Below, one piece after another: positions 17,101-24,423 of a stretch of DNA of 64,000 bases. The stretch is from Solibacillus sp. FSL W7-1436. GTDB lineage: Bacteria > Bacillota > Bacilli > Bacillales_A > Planococcaceae. A program made the position numbers and the translations under genes. The notes beneath the pieces are model-generated. The model saw only the letters and a program-made list of their open reading frames with translations, had not been told where the DNA came from and made no database searches. Numbering within the stretch: position 1 is the first letter of the stretch; each line of letters opens with the position of its first letter. The stretch spans positions 2,780,501 through 2,844,500 of the forward strand of contig NZ_JBBOWV010000001.1 in NCBI RefSeq assembly GCF_038007305.1, read 5' to 3'.

Positions 17101-17772
17101 ACAGCCATGCTTGAAAGTGAGGCAAAGCAGGAACTGGATGAACTGTTATACTATGTACTGCAACGTGTGTACTACCGCTATCCGGACTTCTACCGTGAAA
17201 GCTATAATCCGTCCACTTTCGCGCAAATGCCTGCACAGCAAGCATTGAAAACAGCATTAAAAGAAGTGCTGCAGGCGTTAAGCTTTGACTTCGCTCAGGA
17301 ATTGCGTGTAACGAATTTCCGTTTAGCGCAATTTGTTGAGAAGAAAATGAAGGAACTGTTTAAAGATGAGGCACGAGAATTAAAAGAACTGAACCCAAGC
17401 TTTGCATTTTTAAGCTATGAATCAAAAGAGCCGGAAATTTTAGATTTTACAGGTCCGTTTACAGATTCAACACCATATGAAGGGGTAAAATCCCACTTTA
17501 AAAATGTGAAGGCATTCTTCGAAAAGAATGAAAAAGAGCAATTGCGTGACGCATTGGAGCAATTAACAAAACCAGATGCACAAAACTATCTCGATGCGGA
17601 AAAAGCCAAAATCATGGAGTGGGCGGGCAGCTATATCGCCATTGAGGCGGAAGGATTGCGCCAGCATATGCTTGAACAGGCAGTCGAGCAGATTGAAACA
17701 GAACGACTATTGCTTCAAGAAGAAAGTCGCTTAGCTGTTTGGAAAGATATTTACGCGCAACTACAAGCGTAA
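14161..17772 (+). CDS. dynA: bacterial dynamin DynA (two dynamin domains fused)
   Basis: A 1203-aa dynamin-like GTPase with two complete GTPase modules in one chain, as in Bacillus DynA (YpbR, ~1190 aa). Module 1: P-loop GHFSAGKSS (about 52-60), DTPGVDST (near 143), NQID (near 203). Module 2: P-loop GAFSAGKSS (about 635-643), DTPGADSI (near 794), NAID (near 863). Long helical stalk regions rich in Glu/Lys/Gln follow each. DynA binds membranes, promotes fusion and helps repair membrane damage and resist phage or pore-formers. The start ATG has GGGG(T)AAG about 8 bases upstream. The rhodanese gene follows 14 bases later, so the two share a transcript. Confidence 0.92.
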   Translation: MTMFDEKIQGLLQQSALQYIIYKENEDTERIEKLHLFARKLLQKEFVIGFAGHFSAGKSSMINALSGENILATSPIPTSANIVKVHKSDEDFAILYLHNEKPVKFEAGYDIKQVKELSKNGELVSQIEIGHSTSSLPEGVTVMDTPGVDSTDDAHAMSTESALHIADMVFYTMDYNHVQSELNFQFTKQLMKYNPNVYLIVNQIDKHREAELSFEDFKQSVHNSFAAWGVYPKNIFFTSLREKELPNNDFEQVKKIVMDSMNDWQEQLISTAENTLTKLQHEHEAYLEEEKQDRFTTYAELVSEDDWQHRDDILEQYEKLTRQTELFSFDVFDKQFDEKRKDLLANAAIMPADVRDKLRAYLESQQEDFKVGGLFTAKKKTAEEKARRQEEAYASFNHVVQSQITGHIKALMKQALKDVGALNDERAASIDKKEFNFPFSIIEDQVQKSAVITGDAVLNFANRVSEATKRYFVQRTDAWKLEQKDTLEQVAREAAAPVKLKINAMSEKVHALQHIMQIEKFQSFSSTLMKQVSNEIRAESKIYLENWKREHEQALKDIRPFDESMLQLKDQETEIAAEQTQEKAGSGLNVDKVTEKALKTAHIIKDVQGFKEVSSFLTKKVERLQKRDFTIALFGAFSAGKSSFSNALMGERVLPVSPNPTTAAINKIRPVTPEHPHETADVHLKTEAQLLEDIQGSYAAIGLQVSSLKEAYDRAEEGLAVPLTDERLNVHKSFIRAYSEGYETFLTKLGTTLRVNRHDFEKYVAQENRSCFVDNIDFYFDSPLTRMGVTLVDTPGADSINARHTGVAFDYIRNADAILFITYYNHAFAKADREFLIQLGRVKDAFELDKMFFIVNAIDLASTMEEEEEVKGYVRSELQRFGIRFPRLYGVSSLLALKEKQDQLEHQSGIAPFEDAFHHFLNDELMGIAVQALQEEVDKTEARLNDLIIQTEENLKRKDERIEELAHLEKLVRSKFQTTQTAMLESEAKQELDELLYYVLQRVYYRYPDFYRESYNPSTFAQMPAQQALKTALKEVLQALSFDFAQELRVTNFRLAQFVEKKMKELFKDEARELKELNPSFAFLSYESKEPEILDFTGPFTDSTPYEGVKSHFKNVKAFFEKNEKEQLRDALEQLTKPDAQNYLDAEKAKIMEWAGSYIAIEAEGLRQHMLEQAVEQIETERLLLQEESRLAVWKDIYAQLQA

Positions 17773-17786
17773 GGAGGATCTTTTTA

Positions 17787-18584
17787 ATGACGAATATTTT
17801 TGTGACCGCAAATCGAATGGAAAGAACAGGTCGTTTAATCGATACAAGATTTGATATGAGCAATTTAGAGTCAGGCAGAAAGATGTATGAAGAGGGCCAT
17901 ATTGATGGGGCAGTATACTGGGATTTAAATAACGATCTGTCGGATTTGACAAAAGAGGAAGGCAGACATCCGCTCCCGGAAAAGAAACAACTTCAGGCTT
18001 TGTTTGAAAAGTATGGTTTAAATTACAATGATGCCATCTATATTTATGATCAGGGTGCAGCCGCTTTCGCAACTCGTGCCTGGTGGATACTTCATTATGC
18101 AGGCTTCAAGCACGCCTATGTTGTAAATGGCGGTTTTGAAGCACTGAAGGAAGCAGGATTTCCTGTTACGACAGAAATACCTGAATTTAAGGAAAGCAAG
18201 CTGGATTTACAGTGGAATGATGATATTTTAATAAAACGTCAGGATATTATGCATATTATTGAAGGGAAGCGAAAGGCGACATTAATTGATGCCCGCGCAC
18301 CGGAACGTTACCGCGGTGAAACGGAGCCGTTCGATAAAGTGGCAGGACATATTCCGACAGCGAAAAACTATGATTGGGAACAGCTGCGTAATGGCTCAAA
18401 ACTCGTCATTACATCTTCACTGCTCGAGCAGGTTCCAAAAGATGAAGAAGTAGTTGTCTATTGCGGTTCAGGGGTAACTGCTACTCCTGTCTATACAGTA
18501 TTAAAAGAAGCAGGCTATGAAAATATAAAAATCTATATGGCAGGGTATAGTGATTGGGTAAATCATCACTCTGTCGATAAATAA
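17787..18584 (+). CDS. thiosulfate/3-mercaptopyruvate sulfurtransferase (tandem rhodanese)
   Basis: A 265-aa two-domain rhodanese. The N-terminal domain (about 1-125) is the inactive copy. The C-terminal domain (about 150-265) carries the catalytic Cys226 in the loop CGSGVTA, the form typical of 3-mercaptopyruvate/thiosulfate sulfurtransferases. It transfers sulfane sulfur to thiol acceptors or cyanide in the cytoplasm. The ATG at 17787 follows AAGGAGGATC at the end of dynA; earlier in-frame codons overlap dynA and lack a ribosome site. It ends at an intrinsic terminator. A link to the dynamin is positional only. Confidence 0.87.
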   Translation: MTNIFVTANRMERTGRLIDTRFDMSNLESGRKMYEEGHIDGAVYWDLNNDLSDLTKEEGRHPLPEKKQLQALFEKYGLNYNDAIYIYDQGAAAFATRAWWILHYAGFKHAYVVNGGFEALKEAGFPVTTEIPEFKESKLDLQWNDDILIKRQDIMHIIEGKRKATLIDARAPERYRGETEPFDKVAGHIPTAKNYDWEQLRNGSKLVITSSLLEQVPKDEEVVVYCGSGVTATPVYTVLKEAGYENIKIYMAGYSDWVNHHSVDK

Positions 18585-18601
18585 GCTGGAACTTTTGAAA
18601 A

Positions 18602-18637
18602 GGCCGTTATGTAACCTGATTTTACATAACGGTCTTT
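18602..18637 (+). terminator. terminator of dynA-rhodanese operon
   Basis: GGCCGTTATGTAA pairs with TTACATAACGGTC (one G-U), followed by TTTTGC. Confidence 0.8.
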
Positions 18638-18733
18638 TGCTGTACGGAAAAATTAGCGGACAGATAGCCTTGATTTCCAAATTTTATGATAAAGTGGTAG
18701 TGTTGAAAAATAACGTTAAAAGGAGTGAGGAAT

Positions 18734-19543
18734 GTGTTATTTAAGAAAAAAACAGAGCTGAGCGAAAAAAATGGAGTGAAAATGGTCAATGGATCGGTCC
18801 AATTTCAAGCTGTTCATTTAAATGTTCATTGTTTTGAAGTGGACGGTATACTTATAGATACCGGTTCTGCCTCACTTCTTAAGCAGTTTAAGCCTTTTTT
18901 TGAACAGATGGACGTTGATCGGATTATGTTGACCCATTATCATGAAGACCACTCCGGAGGCGCGCATTTTTTACAGAAAACATATAACTTGCCGATATTT
19001 ATGCATCCGCTCAACATTGAAGAATGTGCAAAAAAGGCAAGGTATCCTTTATATCGTAAACTGTTCTGGGGGTCAAGGCAGCCGTTTCTTGCACAGCCTG
19101 CAGGAGAAGCCTTTTCATCAAGAACAGCTGAATGGAAAGTGATTGAAACGCCAGGGCATACAGCAGACCATGTAGCCTATTTGAATGAATCGACCGGTCA
19201 GCTCTTTACAGGAGATCTGTATGTGACACCGAAAACAAAAGTCGTCTTGCGCGAAGAAAGCATTCCTCAAATTATCCGGTCGCTGGAGAAAGTTTTAACG
19301 TATGATTTCCTTGAAATATATTGTAATCATGCGGGATATATCGAAAACGGCAGAGACGCTTTAATACGGAAACTTAATTATCTGAAGGAACTGAGCTATA
19401 AAATCGAAATGATGAACGAAGAAGGTTTGACAACTGATGAGATTACAGCACAGCTTTTCAGCAAAAAGTATCCGATTACAAAACTGTCTTTAGGCGAATG
19501 GGATGCGGCACATATCGTATCTTCTGTCCTGACAAATAAATAA
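18734..19543 (+). CDS. metallo-beta-lactamase-fold hydrolase
   Basis: A 269-aa MBL-fold hydrolase with the zinc-binding H-x-H-x-D-H motif in THYHEDHSGG (His68, His70, Asp72, His73). It also has GHTADHVAY (near 138), GDLYV (near 155) and a late HAGY histidine. The C-terminal helices resemble the glyoxalase II/YflN type. Substrate unknown. GTG at 18734 is preferred, with AGGAG 8 bases upstream; GTG at 18725 is the alternative and overlaps that site. Monocistronic, followed by a terminator. Confidence 0.8.
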   Translation: MLFKKKTELSEKNGVKMVNGSVQFQAVHLNVHCFEVDGILIDTGSASLLKQFKPFFEQMDVDRIMLTHYHEDHSGGAHFLQKTYNLPIFMHPLNIEECAKKARYPLYRKLFWGSRQPFLAQPAGEAFSSRTAEWKVIETPGHTADHVAYLNESTGQLFTGDLYVTPKTKVVLREESIPQIIRSLEKVLTYDFLEIYCNHAGYIENGRDALIRKLNYLKELSYKIEMMNEEGLTTDEITAQLFSKKYPITKLSLGEWDAAHIVSSVLTNK

Positions 19544-19554
19544 TATCTGTTTAA

Positions 19555-19588
19555 AGTCTAGTAAGTTGAAACTTACCAGGCTTTTTTT
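19555..19588 (+). terminator. terminator of the MBL hydrolase gene
   Basis: AGTCTAGTAAGT pairs with ACTTACCAGGCT (one G-U, one mismatch), followed by seven T. Confidence 0.78.
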
Positions 19589-19632
19589 AGTTAATAGTGA
19601 AGCTGAAAAAATAACTATTACGAAACTTAAAC

Positions 19633-19656
19633 TTTACATTACATTTACAATTAACA
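19633..19656 (+). promoter_or_regulatory. candidate PhoP box (plus-strand repeats)
   Basis: TTTACA at 19633 and 19644 are 11 bases apart, followed by TTAACA at 19651. PhoP of Bacillus binds tandem TT(A/C/T)ACA hexamers with an 11-bp period. The site lies some 220 bases upstream of the phosphate-uptake -35 element, so its role is uncertain. Confidence 0.4.
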
Positions 19657-19822
19657 TTGCTTAATATTGGGTATGTAAGAATAAATGCTGAATTTTGCAG
19701 ATAATGCCGTTGAATATGCTGAAAAAAGACGTAATATTAACGGATTTCCATTGCTTTCAGAATATTTCATCAGAAATCGGCTAAAATTAATAGGATATGT
19801 TCATAAACGTATGTTTCGCAAT

Positions 19823-19839
19823 TGTAAAGCTTTTGTAAA
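19823..19839 (-). promoter_or_regulatory. candidate PhoP box near the pit promoter
   Basis: Two TTTACA hexamers on the minus strand (TGTAAA at 19823-19828 and 19834-19839) are exactly 11 bases apart and end 15 bases upstream of the -35 element of the phosphate-uptake operon. Orientation and spacing suit PhoP binding; two copies are fewer than the usual four. Confidence 0.45.
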
Positions 19840-19854
19840 TAACATAAATTAATG

Positions 19855-19884
19855 TTGAAGATATTGAAAAATCGGTGGTATGAT
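19855..19884 (+). promoter_or_regulatory. promoter of the phosphate-uptake operon
   Basis: TTGAAG (19855-19860) and TATGAT (19879-19884) are 18 bases apart, 48 bases before the DUF47 start codon. The rest of the 388-base gap from 19544 is AT-rich with no other gene seen. Confidence 0.6.
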
Positions 19885-19931
19885 TACCTAGGTTTTAATT
19901 TACAAACTTCATTTTAGGAGGATTTTATTCG

Positions 19932-20552
19932 ATGTTTAACTCTAAAAAACCGGATCCATTTTTTGAAGGATTATTAAATATTGCAAAAAATGTACAACAA
20001 GGTGCCAACTATGCTAAAGAATCGACAATTACTACTGTATCAGAACTAAAACAAATTCAAATTAAAATGAAGTCCTATGAAACAGCAGGGGACAAGCTGA
20101 TCCATGAATTAATCGTGAAATTAAACGATTCGTTTATGACACCAATTGAACGAGAAGATATTTTATCATTGGCTATTAAACTGGACGATATTCTGGATGG
20201 CATTGAAAATACAATTGCCCACTTCGAAATGTACTCTTTTACAGAAGTGAACCAGTACATGCGTGACTTTGTAGATTATATTGCCAAATCATCAGATGAA
20301 GCAGTAAAAGCAATGGAGTTATTGAATAAAAAAGATTTAATCGGAATGCGTCAACATGCAATTCTGATCAAAGATTATGAGCGTGAATGTGATGAAATTT
20401 TCCGTAAATCCATTACTGAACTATTCCAGACTGAAAAAGATCCAATTCGCTTAATCATCTTTAAAGATTTATATGAGCAGTTAGAAGAAATTGCGGACTA
20501 CTGCCAAAATGTAGCGAATACAATCGAATCAATTATTATGCGAAATGCATAA
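19932..20552 (+). CDS. DUF47/PhoU-like accessory protein of Pit
   Basis: A 206-aa all-helical cytoplasmic protein of the DUF47 (PhoU-like) family. Conserved acidic motifs on the helices are seen: ADK-like GDKLIHEL, LDDILDGIENT and the C-terminal YEQLEEIADYCQNVANTIESI. Such proteins are encoded next to Pit transporters and are thought to gate or regulate phosphate import. AGGAGG precedes the ATG, and the pit gene follows 17 bases downstream. A promoter with a candidate PhoP site lies upstream. Length is normal. Confidence 0.88.
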   Translation: MFNSKKPDPFFEGLLNIAKNVQQGANYAKESTITTVSELKQIQIKMKSYETAGDKLIHELIVKLNDSFMTPIEREDILSLAIKLDDILDGIENTIAHFEMYSFTEVNQYMRDFVDYIAKSSDEAVKAMELLNKKDLIGMRQHAILIKDYERECDEIFRKSITELFQTEKDPIRLIIFKDLYEQLEEIADYCQNVANTIESIIMRNA

Positions 20553-20569
20553 TGAAAAAGGAGTAAATT

Positions 20570-21586
20570 ATGGATACGTTATTAATCATTACCGTACTCG
20601 TTGTCATCTTTGCGCTGGCATTCGATTTTATTAACGGTTTCCATGATACAGCGAATGCGATCGCAACATCTGTTTCGACGCGAGCACTAAAACCTCGAGT
20701 AGCTGTTCTGTTAGCGGCATTTATGAACTTTATAGGTGCAATGACGTTTGTAGGTGTAGCAAAAGCTGTAGCATCTGGAATTGTGGATCCATTCTCTTTA
20801 AACGCATTTGAAGGGGATACAACAGGATCTGTCGTAATTTTGGCAGCATTATGTTCTGCCATCACATGGAACTTATTAACTTGGTATTTCGGTATTCCAT
20901 CAAGTTCTTCACATACTTTAATCGGTTCAATTGCTGGTGCAGCAGTGGCATCTGCAGGTATGAATATTTTAAACTATGAAGGCTTCTTTAAAATTTTGCA
21001 GGCGTTAATCATTTCGCCGATCTTAGCATTAACTCTTGGTTTTATCGTAATGAAATTATTCAAATTTATTTTCCACCGCTCACCATTGTACGGAACAACG
21101 AAAGCATTCCGTTTAACGCAAATCGGTACAGCGGCATTACAATCGTTTACACATGGTACGAATGATGCGCAAAAAGCGATGGGTATTATTACAATGGCTC
21201 TAATCGCGGCAAACTTGCAATCAACTGATGAAGTACAAAACTGGGTACGTTTTGCCTGTGCACTGGCGATGGGTCTTGGGACATCGGTAGGCGGATATAA
21301 AATCATTAAAACAGTCGGCGGTAAAATCATGAAAATCCGTCCGGTCAACGGGGTAGCGGCTGACTTAACTTCTGCATCGATCATTTTTGGTGCAACAGTC
21401 ATCGCATTACCGGTTTCGACAACACATGTAATTTCTTCTGCAATTATGGGTGTTGGTGCAGCACAACGTGTGAAAGGTGTTAAATGGGGAATGGCACGTA
21501 AAATTGTAGTTACGTGGTTTATCACATTGCCGATTTCCGCATTAATGGCCGGATTATTTTACTTCTTAATTAGCCTTATTTTCTAA
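20570..21586 (+). CDS. pit: low-affinity inorganic phosphate transporter, Pit family
   Basis: A 338-aa membrane transporter of the PiT (PF01384) family, which moves metal-phosphate with protons across the cytoplasmic membrane. The two inverted PiT signatures are clear: GFHDTANAIATSVSTRAL near residue 25 and HGTNDAQKAMGI near residue 197. About ten hydrophobic helices are seen. It is co-transcribed with the upstream DUF47 gene and ends at a strong terminator, after which the repeat array at 21659 begins. Confidence 0.93.
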   Translation: MDTLLIITVLVVIFALAFDFINGFHDTANAIATSVSTRALKPRVAVLLAAFMNFIGAMTFVGVAKAVASGIVDPFSLNAFEGDTTGSVVILAALCSAITWNLLTWYFGIPSSSSHTLIGSIAGAAVASAGMNILNYEGFFKILQALIISPILALTLGFIVMKLFKFIFHRSPLYGTTKAFRLTQIGTAALQSFTHGTNDAQKAMGIITMALIAANLQSTDEVQNWVRFACALAMGLGTSVGGYKIIKTVGGKIMKIRPVNGVAADLTSASIIFGATVIALPVSTTHVISSAIMGVGAAQRVKGVKWGMARKIVVTWFITLPISALMAGLFYFLISLIF

Positions 21587-21590
21587 TATT

Positions 21591-21632
21591 AAAACGGCGC
21601 TCAATCATTAATATTGAGCAGCCGTTTTTTGT
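21591..21632 (+). terminator. terminator of the DUF47-pit operon
   Basis: AAAACGGC-GCTCAAT pairs with ATTGAGC-A-GCCGTTTT across a 7-base loop, followed by TTG. Confidence 0.92.
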
Positions 21633-21658
21633 TGTTTGAGATGGGGCGGGGTGGGATT

Positions 21659-21852
21659 TTCTAATAAAAGTTGAGAAGTTCTAATAAAGTCAGGGAAGTT
21701 CTAATAAAACGTGAAAAGTTCTAATATATCGTGGATCTTCTAATAAAATGCACAGTTGTTCTAATAAGCGTGCTCAATCTTCAAATAAACTATATGAAAG
21801 TTCTAAAATAGCATTCAACTCTTCTAATTTCAGTCATAAATGTTCTAATATA
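21659..21852 (+). repeat. intergenic array of TTCTAATAAA units (copy B)
   Basis: Ten units start at 21659, 21679, 21699, 21719, 21738, 21759, 21780, 21801, 21822 and 21843: steps 20, 20, 20, 19, then five of 21. Most units read TTCTAATAAA or TTCTAATATA; three are degenerate (TTCAAATAAA, TTCTAAAATA, TTCTAATTTC). Spacers of 9-11 bases show no shared sequence except G or C just before most units. A very G-rich stretch (21640-21655) directly precedes the first unit. The array occupies the gap between the pit terminator and the convergent protease gene. Its step pattern matches copies A and C. Confidence 0.9.
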
Positions 21853-21908
21853 CTTGACCCTGCCTGCTTGCCCAAAGTAACTAGGGGAGAGTTCTATACT
21901 TCCACGGG

Positions 21909-22724
21909 TTACTTCAAATAAGTCTGAAACAGCTCATGCACATTTTCTACAGGGATAAATAATCCGACTTTCCCGTACCCTGCACGAGTCCCTGTTGCAA
22001 ACACAACACCGATTACCTGTCCGTTTTCATTAATGACAGGGCTGCCGCTGTTCCCCCGGTAAACAGGTGCATCCATCATAATGATATCCGGCTGAATGTC
22101 AGCGGCAGTCGTATAGCCGATAATCGTACCTTTATTGGCAATCCCGCTGAATGCAAGCGGATTTCCGATAAAATAGACGGGCTCGTTTTTACGGAATTCG
22201 CTCGCCCGGGCAAGTGGCAGAAACGGCAAGTTTTCCGTATCCACTTTCAACAGTGCTAAATCATATTCCTCATAGGATTCCAAAACCTCAGCTTGATAAA
22301 GCGTATCATCCGGAAAAACAACGGTAATCGTCAACGCATCCTCAATTACATGATCATTTGTTATTATGTAGCCATTTTCCGATACTGCAAATCCAGTCCC
22401 TTTTCCCGAGTCGGTATTGATCGTGACAACAGCTTGTTTATATGTTTGAATATTTTCCTGATTTGATAGTTGTGTCGATACTTTTAAAAATTCGATGGCA
22501 GGAATGGAATACACATTGAAAATAACAGCAAATGTACTAAAAGCTAATGTTAATGCCATCAACCATACTACAATTCGAACAAATGGTTTTTGCCTTTTTG
22601 TTTTTTTCGGCTGTGAGTTTAAACGTTCCTCTCGCTCTTTTGCAAGCGCCTTTTCCTGTTCTTCCAAAACAAGTTCCAAGAATTCTTCTTCTGTCAGTTC
22701 TTCAGTATTCGTTTTCTCTGTCAT
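21909..22724 (-). CDS. membrane-anchored trypsin-like serine protease (HtrA-like, no PDZ)
   Basis: A 271-aa protein. It has a 48-residue very acidic/charged cytoplasmic N-terminus, one membrane segment (about 49-71), then an extracytoplasmic S1 protease domain. The catalytic triad is His125 (ITNDHVIED), Asp155 (EYDLALLKVD) and Ser226 (YRGNSGSPV). It ends directly after the protease domain, so the PDZ domain of HtrA/DegP relatives is absent; the length is therefore short but apparently complete. The ATG at 22724 follows GGAGGG; in-frame codons upstream have no ribosome site. A surface protein quality-control role is inferred from the family. Confidence 0.86.
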   Translation of the reverse strand: MTEKTNTEELTEEEFLELVLEEQEKALAKEREERLNSQPKKTKRQKPFVRIVVWLMALTLAFSTFAVIFNVYSIPAIEFLKVSTQLSNQENIQTYKQAVVTINTDSGKGTGFAVSENGYIITNDHVIEDALTITVVFPDDTLYQAEVLESYEEYDLALLKVDTENLPFLPLARASEFRKNEPVYFIGNPLAFSGIANKGTIIGYTTAADIQPDIIMMDAPVYRGNSGSPVINENGQVIGVVFATGTRAGYGKVGLFIPVENVHELFQTYLK

Positions 22725-23040
22725 TGCATTCCCTCCGATATGTATAAGTGTAACAAAAGTACATAAAATTTGAGACAAAAAGTGCTGGTTCAAATTTTTT
22801 TTTGGAAGTTTGTGAAGTATTTCATATTACTAATTTAAAAATACTTCGTGCATTCCATCACATACTTTAGCTTGATAAAGCGGGGTTTTAAAAATGATAG
22901 CCCTTACATTTATTATTCTAAAACAATAGATTGTGTTTAAAATCACAAAAGAAGCAAGTGCTTGTTTATCGTCGGAAACATTGTTATATCAACGATTAAG
23001 GCGTATATTTAGTGGTTTTGATGTTTTTTAAAAGCTATTG
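22725..23040. other. intergenic region upstream of malic enzyme
   Basis: An AT-rich gap of about 390 bases separates the divergent protease and malic enzyme genes. Apart from the protease ribosome site and the malic enzyme promoter (23041-23069), no gene, repeat or strong hairpin was seen. Confidence 0.5.
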
Positions 23041-23069
23041 TTGACAAAGTAAAAACAAACGGTTAACAT
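23041..23069 (+). promoter_or_regulatory. promoter of the malic enzyme gene
   Basis: TTGACA (23041-23046) and TAACAT (23064-23069) are separated by 17 bases. It ends 43 bases upstream of the start codon. Confidence 0.7.
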
Positions 23070-23112
23070 TCGTAATTACAAAGGGATACAAAAATAGAAG
23101 GGGATGGGAATT

Positions 23113-24327
23113 ATGGATCTAATGAAAAAATCGCTTGAAATGCATGAACACTTTGGTGGGAAAATGGAAATACGGGCAAAGGTTCCGGTACAGGATAAAT
23201 ATGATTTGAGTTTAGCTTATTCTCCGGGTGTTGCTGCCCCTTGTCTTGCAATTGAACAGAATCCTTCCACAGTGTATGACTATACGATGAAAGGAAATTT
23301 AGTAGCGGTTATTACAGATGGGACTGCGGTTTTAGGGTTAGGGGATATCGGTCCTGAAGCAGCATTGCCGGTTATGGAAGGGAAGGCATTATTATTAAAG
23401 CGCTTTGCAAATGTCGATGCAGTGCCGGTATGCCTGAACACTAAAGATGTTGATGAAATTGTCAACATTGTAAAAGCAATTTCTCCGACCTATGGGGCCA
23501 TTAATCTGGAAGATATTTCAGCACCGCGCTGTTTTGAAATTGAAGACCGACTGCGTGCTGAATGTTCAATTCCGGTATTTCATGATGACCAGCATGGAAC
23601 GGCGATTGTCGTTGGGGCAGGTTTAATCAATGCGGTCAAACTTGTAAAAAAAGATGTCACGAAGATGAAAGTAGTCATTAACGGAGCAGGGGCAGCTGGT
23701 ATTGCAATTCTCCGTATTCTAATTCAGATGGGCTACACGAATGTTGTCATGTGTGACACGAAAGGCATTATTTATGAAGGGCGTCCTGAAGGGATGAATC
23801 CGGTGAAAGAACAGGTTGCTCATTTATCGAATCCGGATCAATTGCGCGGCACTTTGGCTGACGCATTAGTAGGAGCAGATGTTTTTATCGGGGTGTCTGC
23901 AGCAAACATTCTAACTGAAAAGCATATTAAATCGATGGCTATAGACCCGATAGTCTTTGCTTTGGCAAATCCGGATCCTGAAGTAACACCGGAAAATGCT
24001 AAAAAGTGGGGCGTTAAAATTATCGGTACCGGCCGTTCTGACCATGCAAACCAAGTGAATAATATGCTTGCTTTCCCGGGGATTTTCCGTGGTGCGCTTG
24101 ATGTAAGAGCGACAGATATCAATGAATCGATGAAGCTGGCAGCGGTTGAAGCTATTGCATCGCTAGTATCAGAAGAAGAGCTGAGTGAAGACTTTATTAT
24201 TCCAAGCTCGATGGATGAACGTGTTGCAGGTGTAGTTGCAAAAGCGGTAGGATCCGCTGCCATCGAATCAGGGGTATCTGAATTGTTCCAGCAGGTAGAT
24301 CTAATTAACACTTCGTTAGCTATTTAA
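23113..24327 (+). CDS. malic enzyme (malate dehydrogenase, decarboxylating)
   Basis: A 404-aa malic enzyme converting malate to pyruvate and CO2 with NAD(P) reduction. Conserved elements: SLAYSPGVAAPC, KRFANVDAVPVCLNTKD, EDISAPRCFEIE, FHDDQHGTAIV and the nucleotide-binding VINGAGAAGIAI. The ~400-residue, single-domain form matches Bacillus YtsJ (NADP-preferring) rather than the longer MaeA types; cofactor is not certain. The ATG at 23113 is preferred, with AAGGGGA 8 bases upstream; ATG at 23104 overlaps that site. It has its own promoter. Confidence 0.9.
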   Translation: MDLMKKSLEMHEHFGGKMEIRAKVPVQDKYDLSLAYSPGVAAPCLAIEQNPSTVYDYTMKGNLVAVITDGTAVLGLGDIGPEAALPVMEGKALLLKRFANVDAVPVCLNTKDVDEIVNIVKAISPTYGAINLEDISAPRCFEIEDRLRAECSIPVFHDDQHGTAIVVGAGLINAVKLVKKDVTKMKVVINGAGAAGIAILRILIQMGYTNVVMCDTKGIIYEGRPEGMNPVKEQVAHLSNPDQLRGTLADALVGADVFIGVSAANILTEKHIKSMAIDPIVFALANPDPEVTPENAKKWGVKIIGTGRSDHANQVNNMLAFPGIFRGALDVRATDINESMKLAAVEAIASLVSEEELSEDFIIPSSMDERVAGVVAKAVGSAAIESGVSELFQQVDLINTSLAI

Positions 24328-24329
24328 AA

Positions 24330-24362
24330 AGGATGTGCCTGAAGGTAACTTCAGCACATCCT
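24330..24362. terminator. terminator between malic enzyme and pepF
   Basis: AGGATGTGC-TGAAG pairs with CTTCA-GCACATCCT. The T tract lies on the minus strand, so it terminates pepF best. A second hairpin (CAATCAGCGGG with CCCGCTGATTG, 24382-24414) lies closer to pepF without a T tract. Confidence 0.65.
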
Positions 24363-24423
24363 CTAAAAAAGTGAATACGACCAATCAGCGGGAATCAAAA
24401 CTCCCCGCTGATTGTAGTGTCAC

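Noticed and set aside
21659-21852. CRISPR array
   Set aside because: Units are only 10 bases, spacers 9-11 bases, the repeats are degenerate, and no cas gene is in the window.
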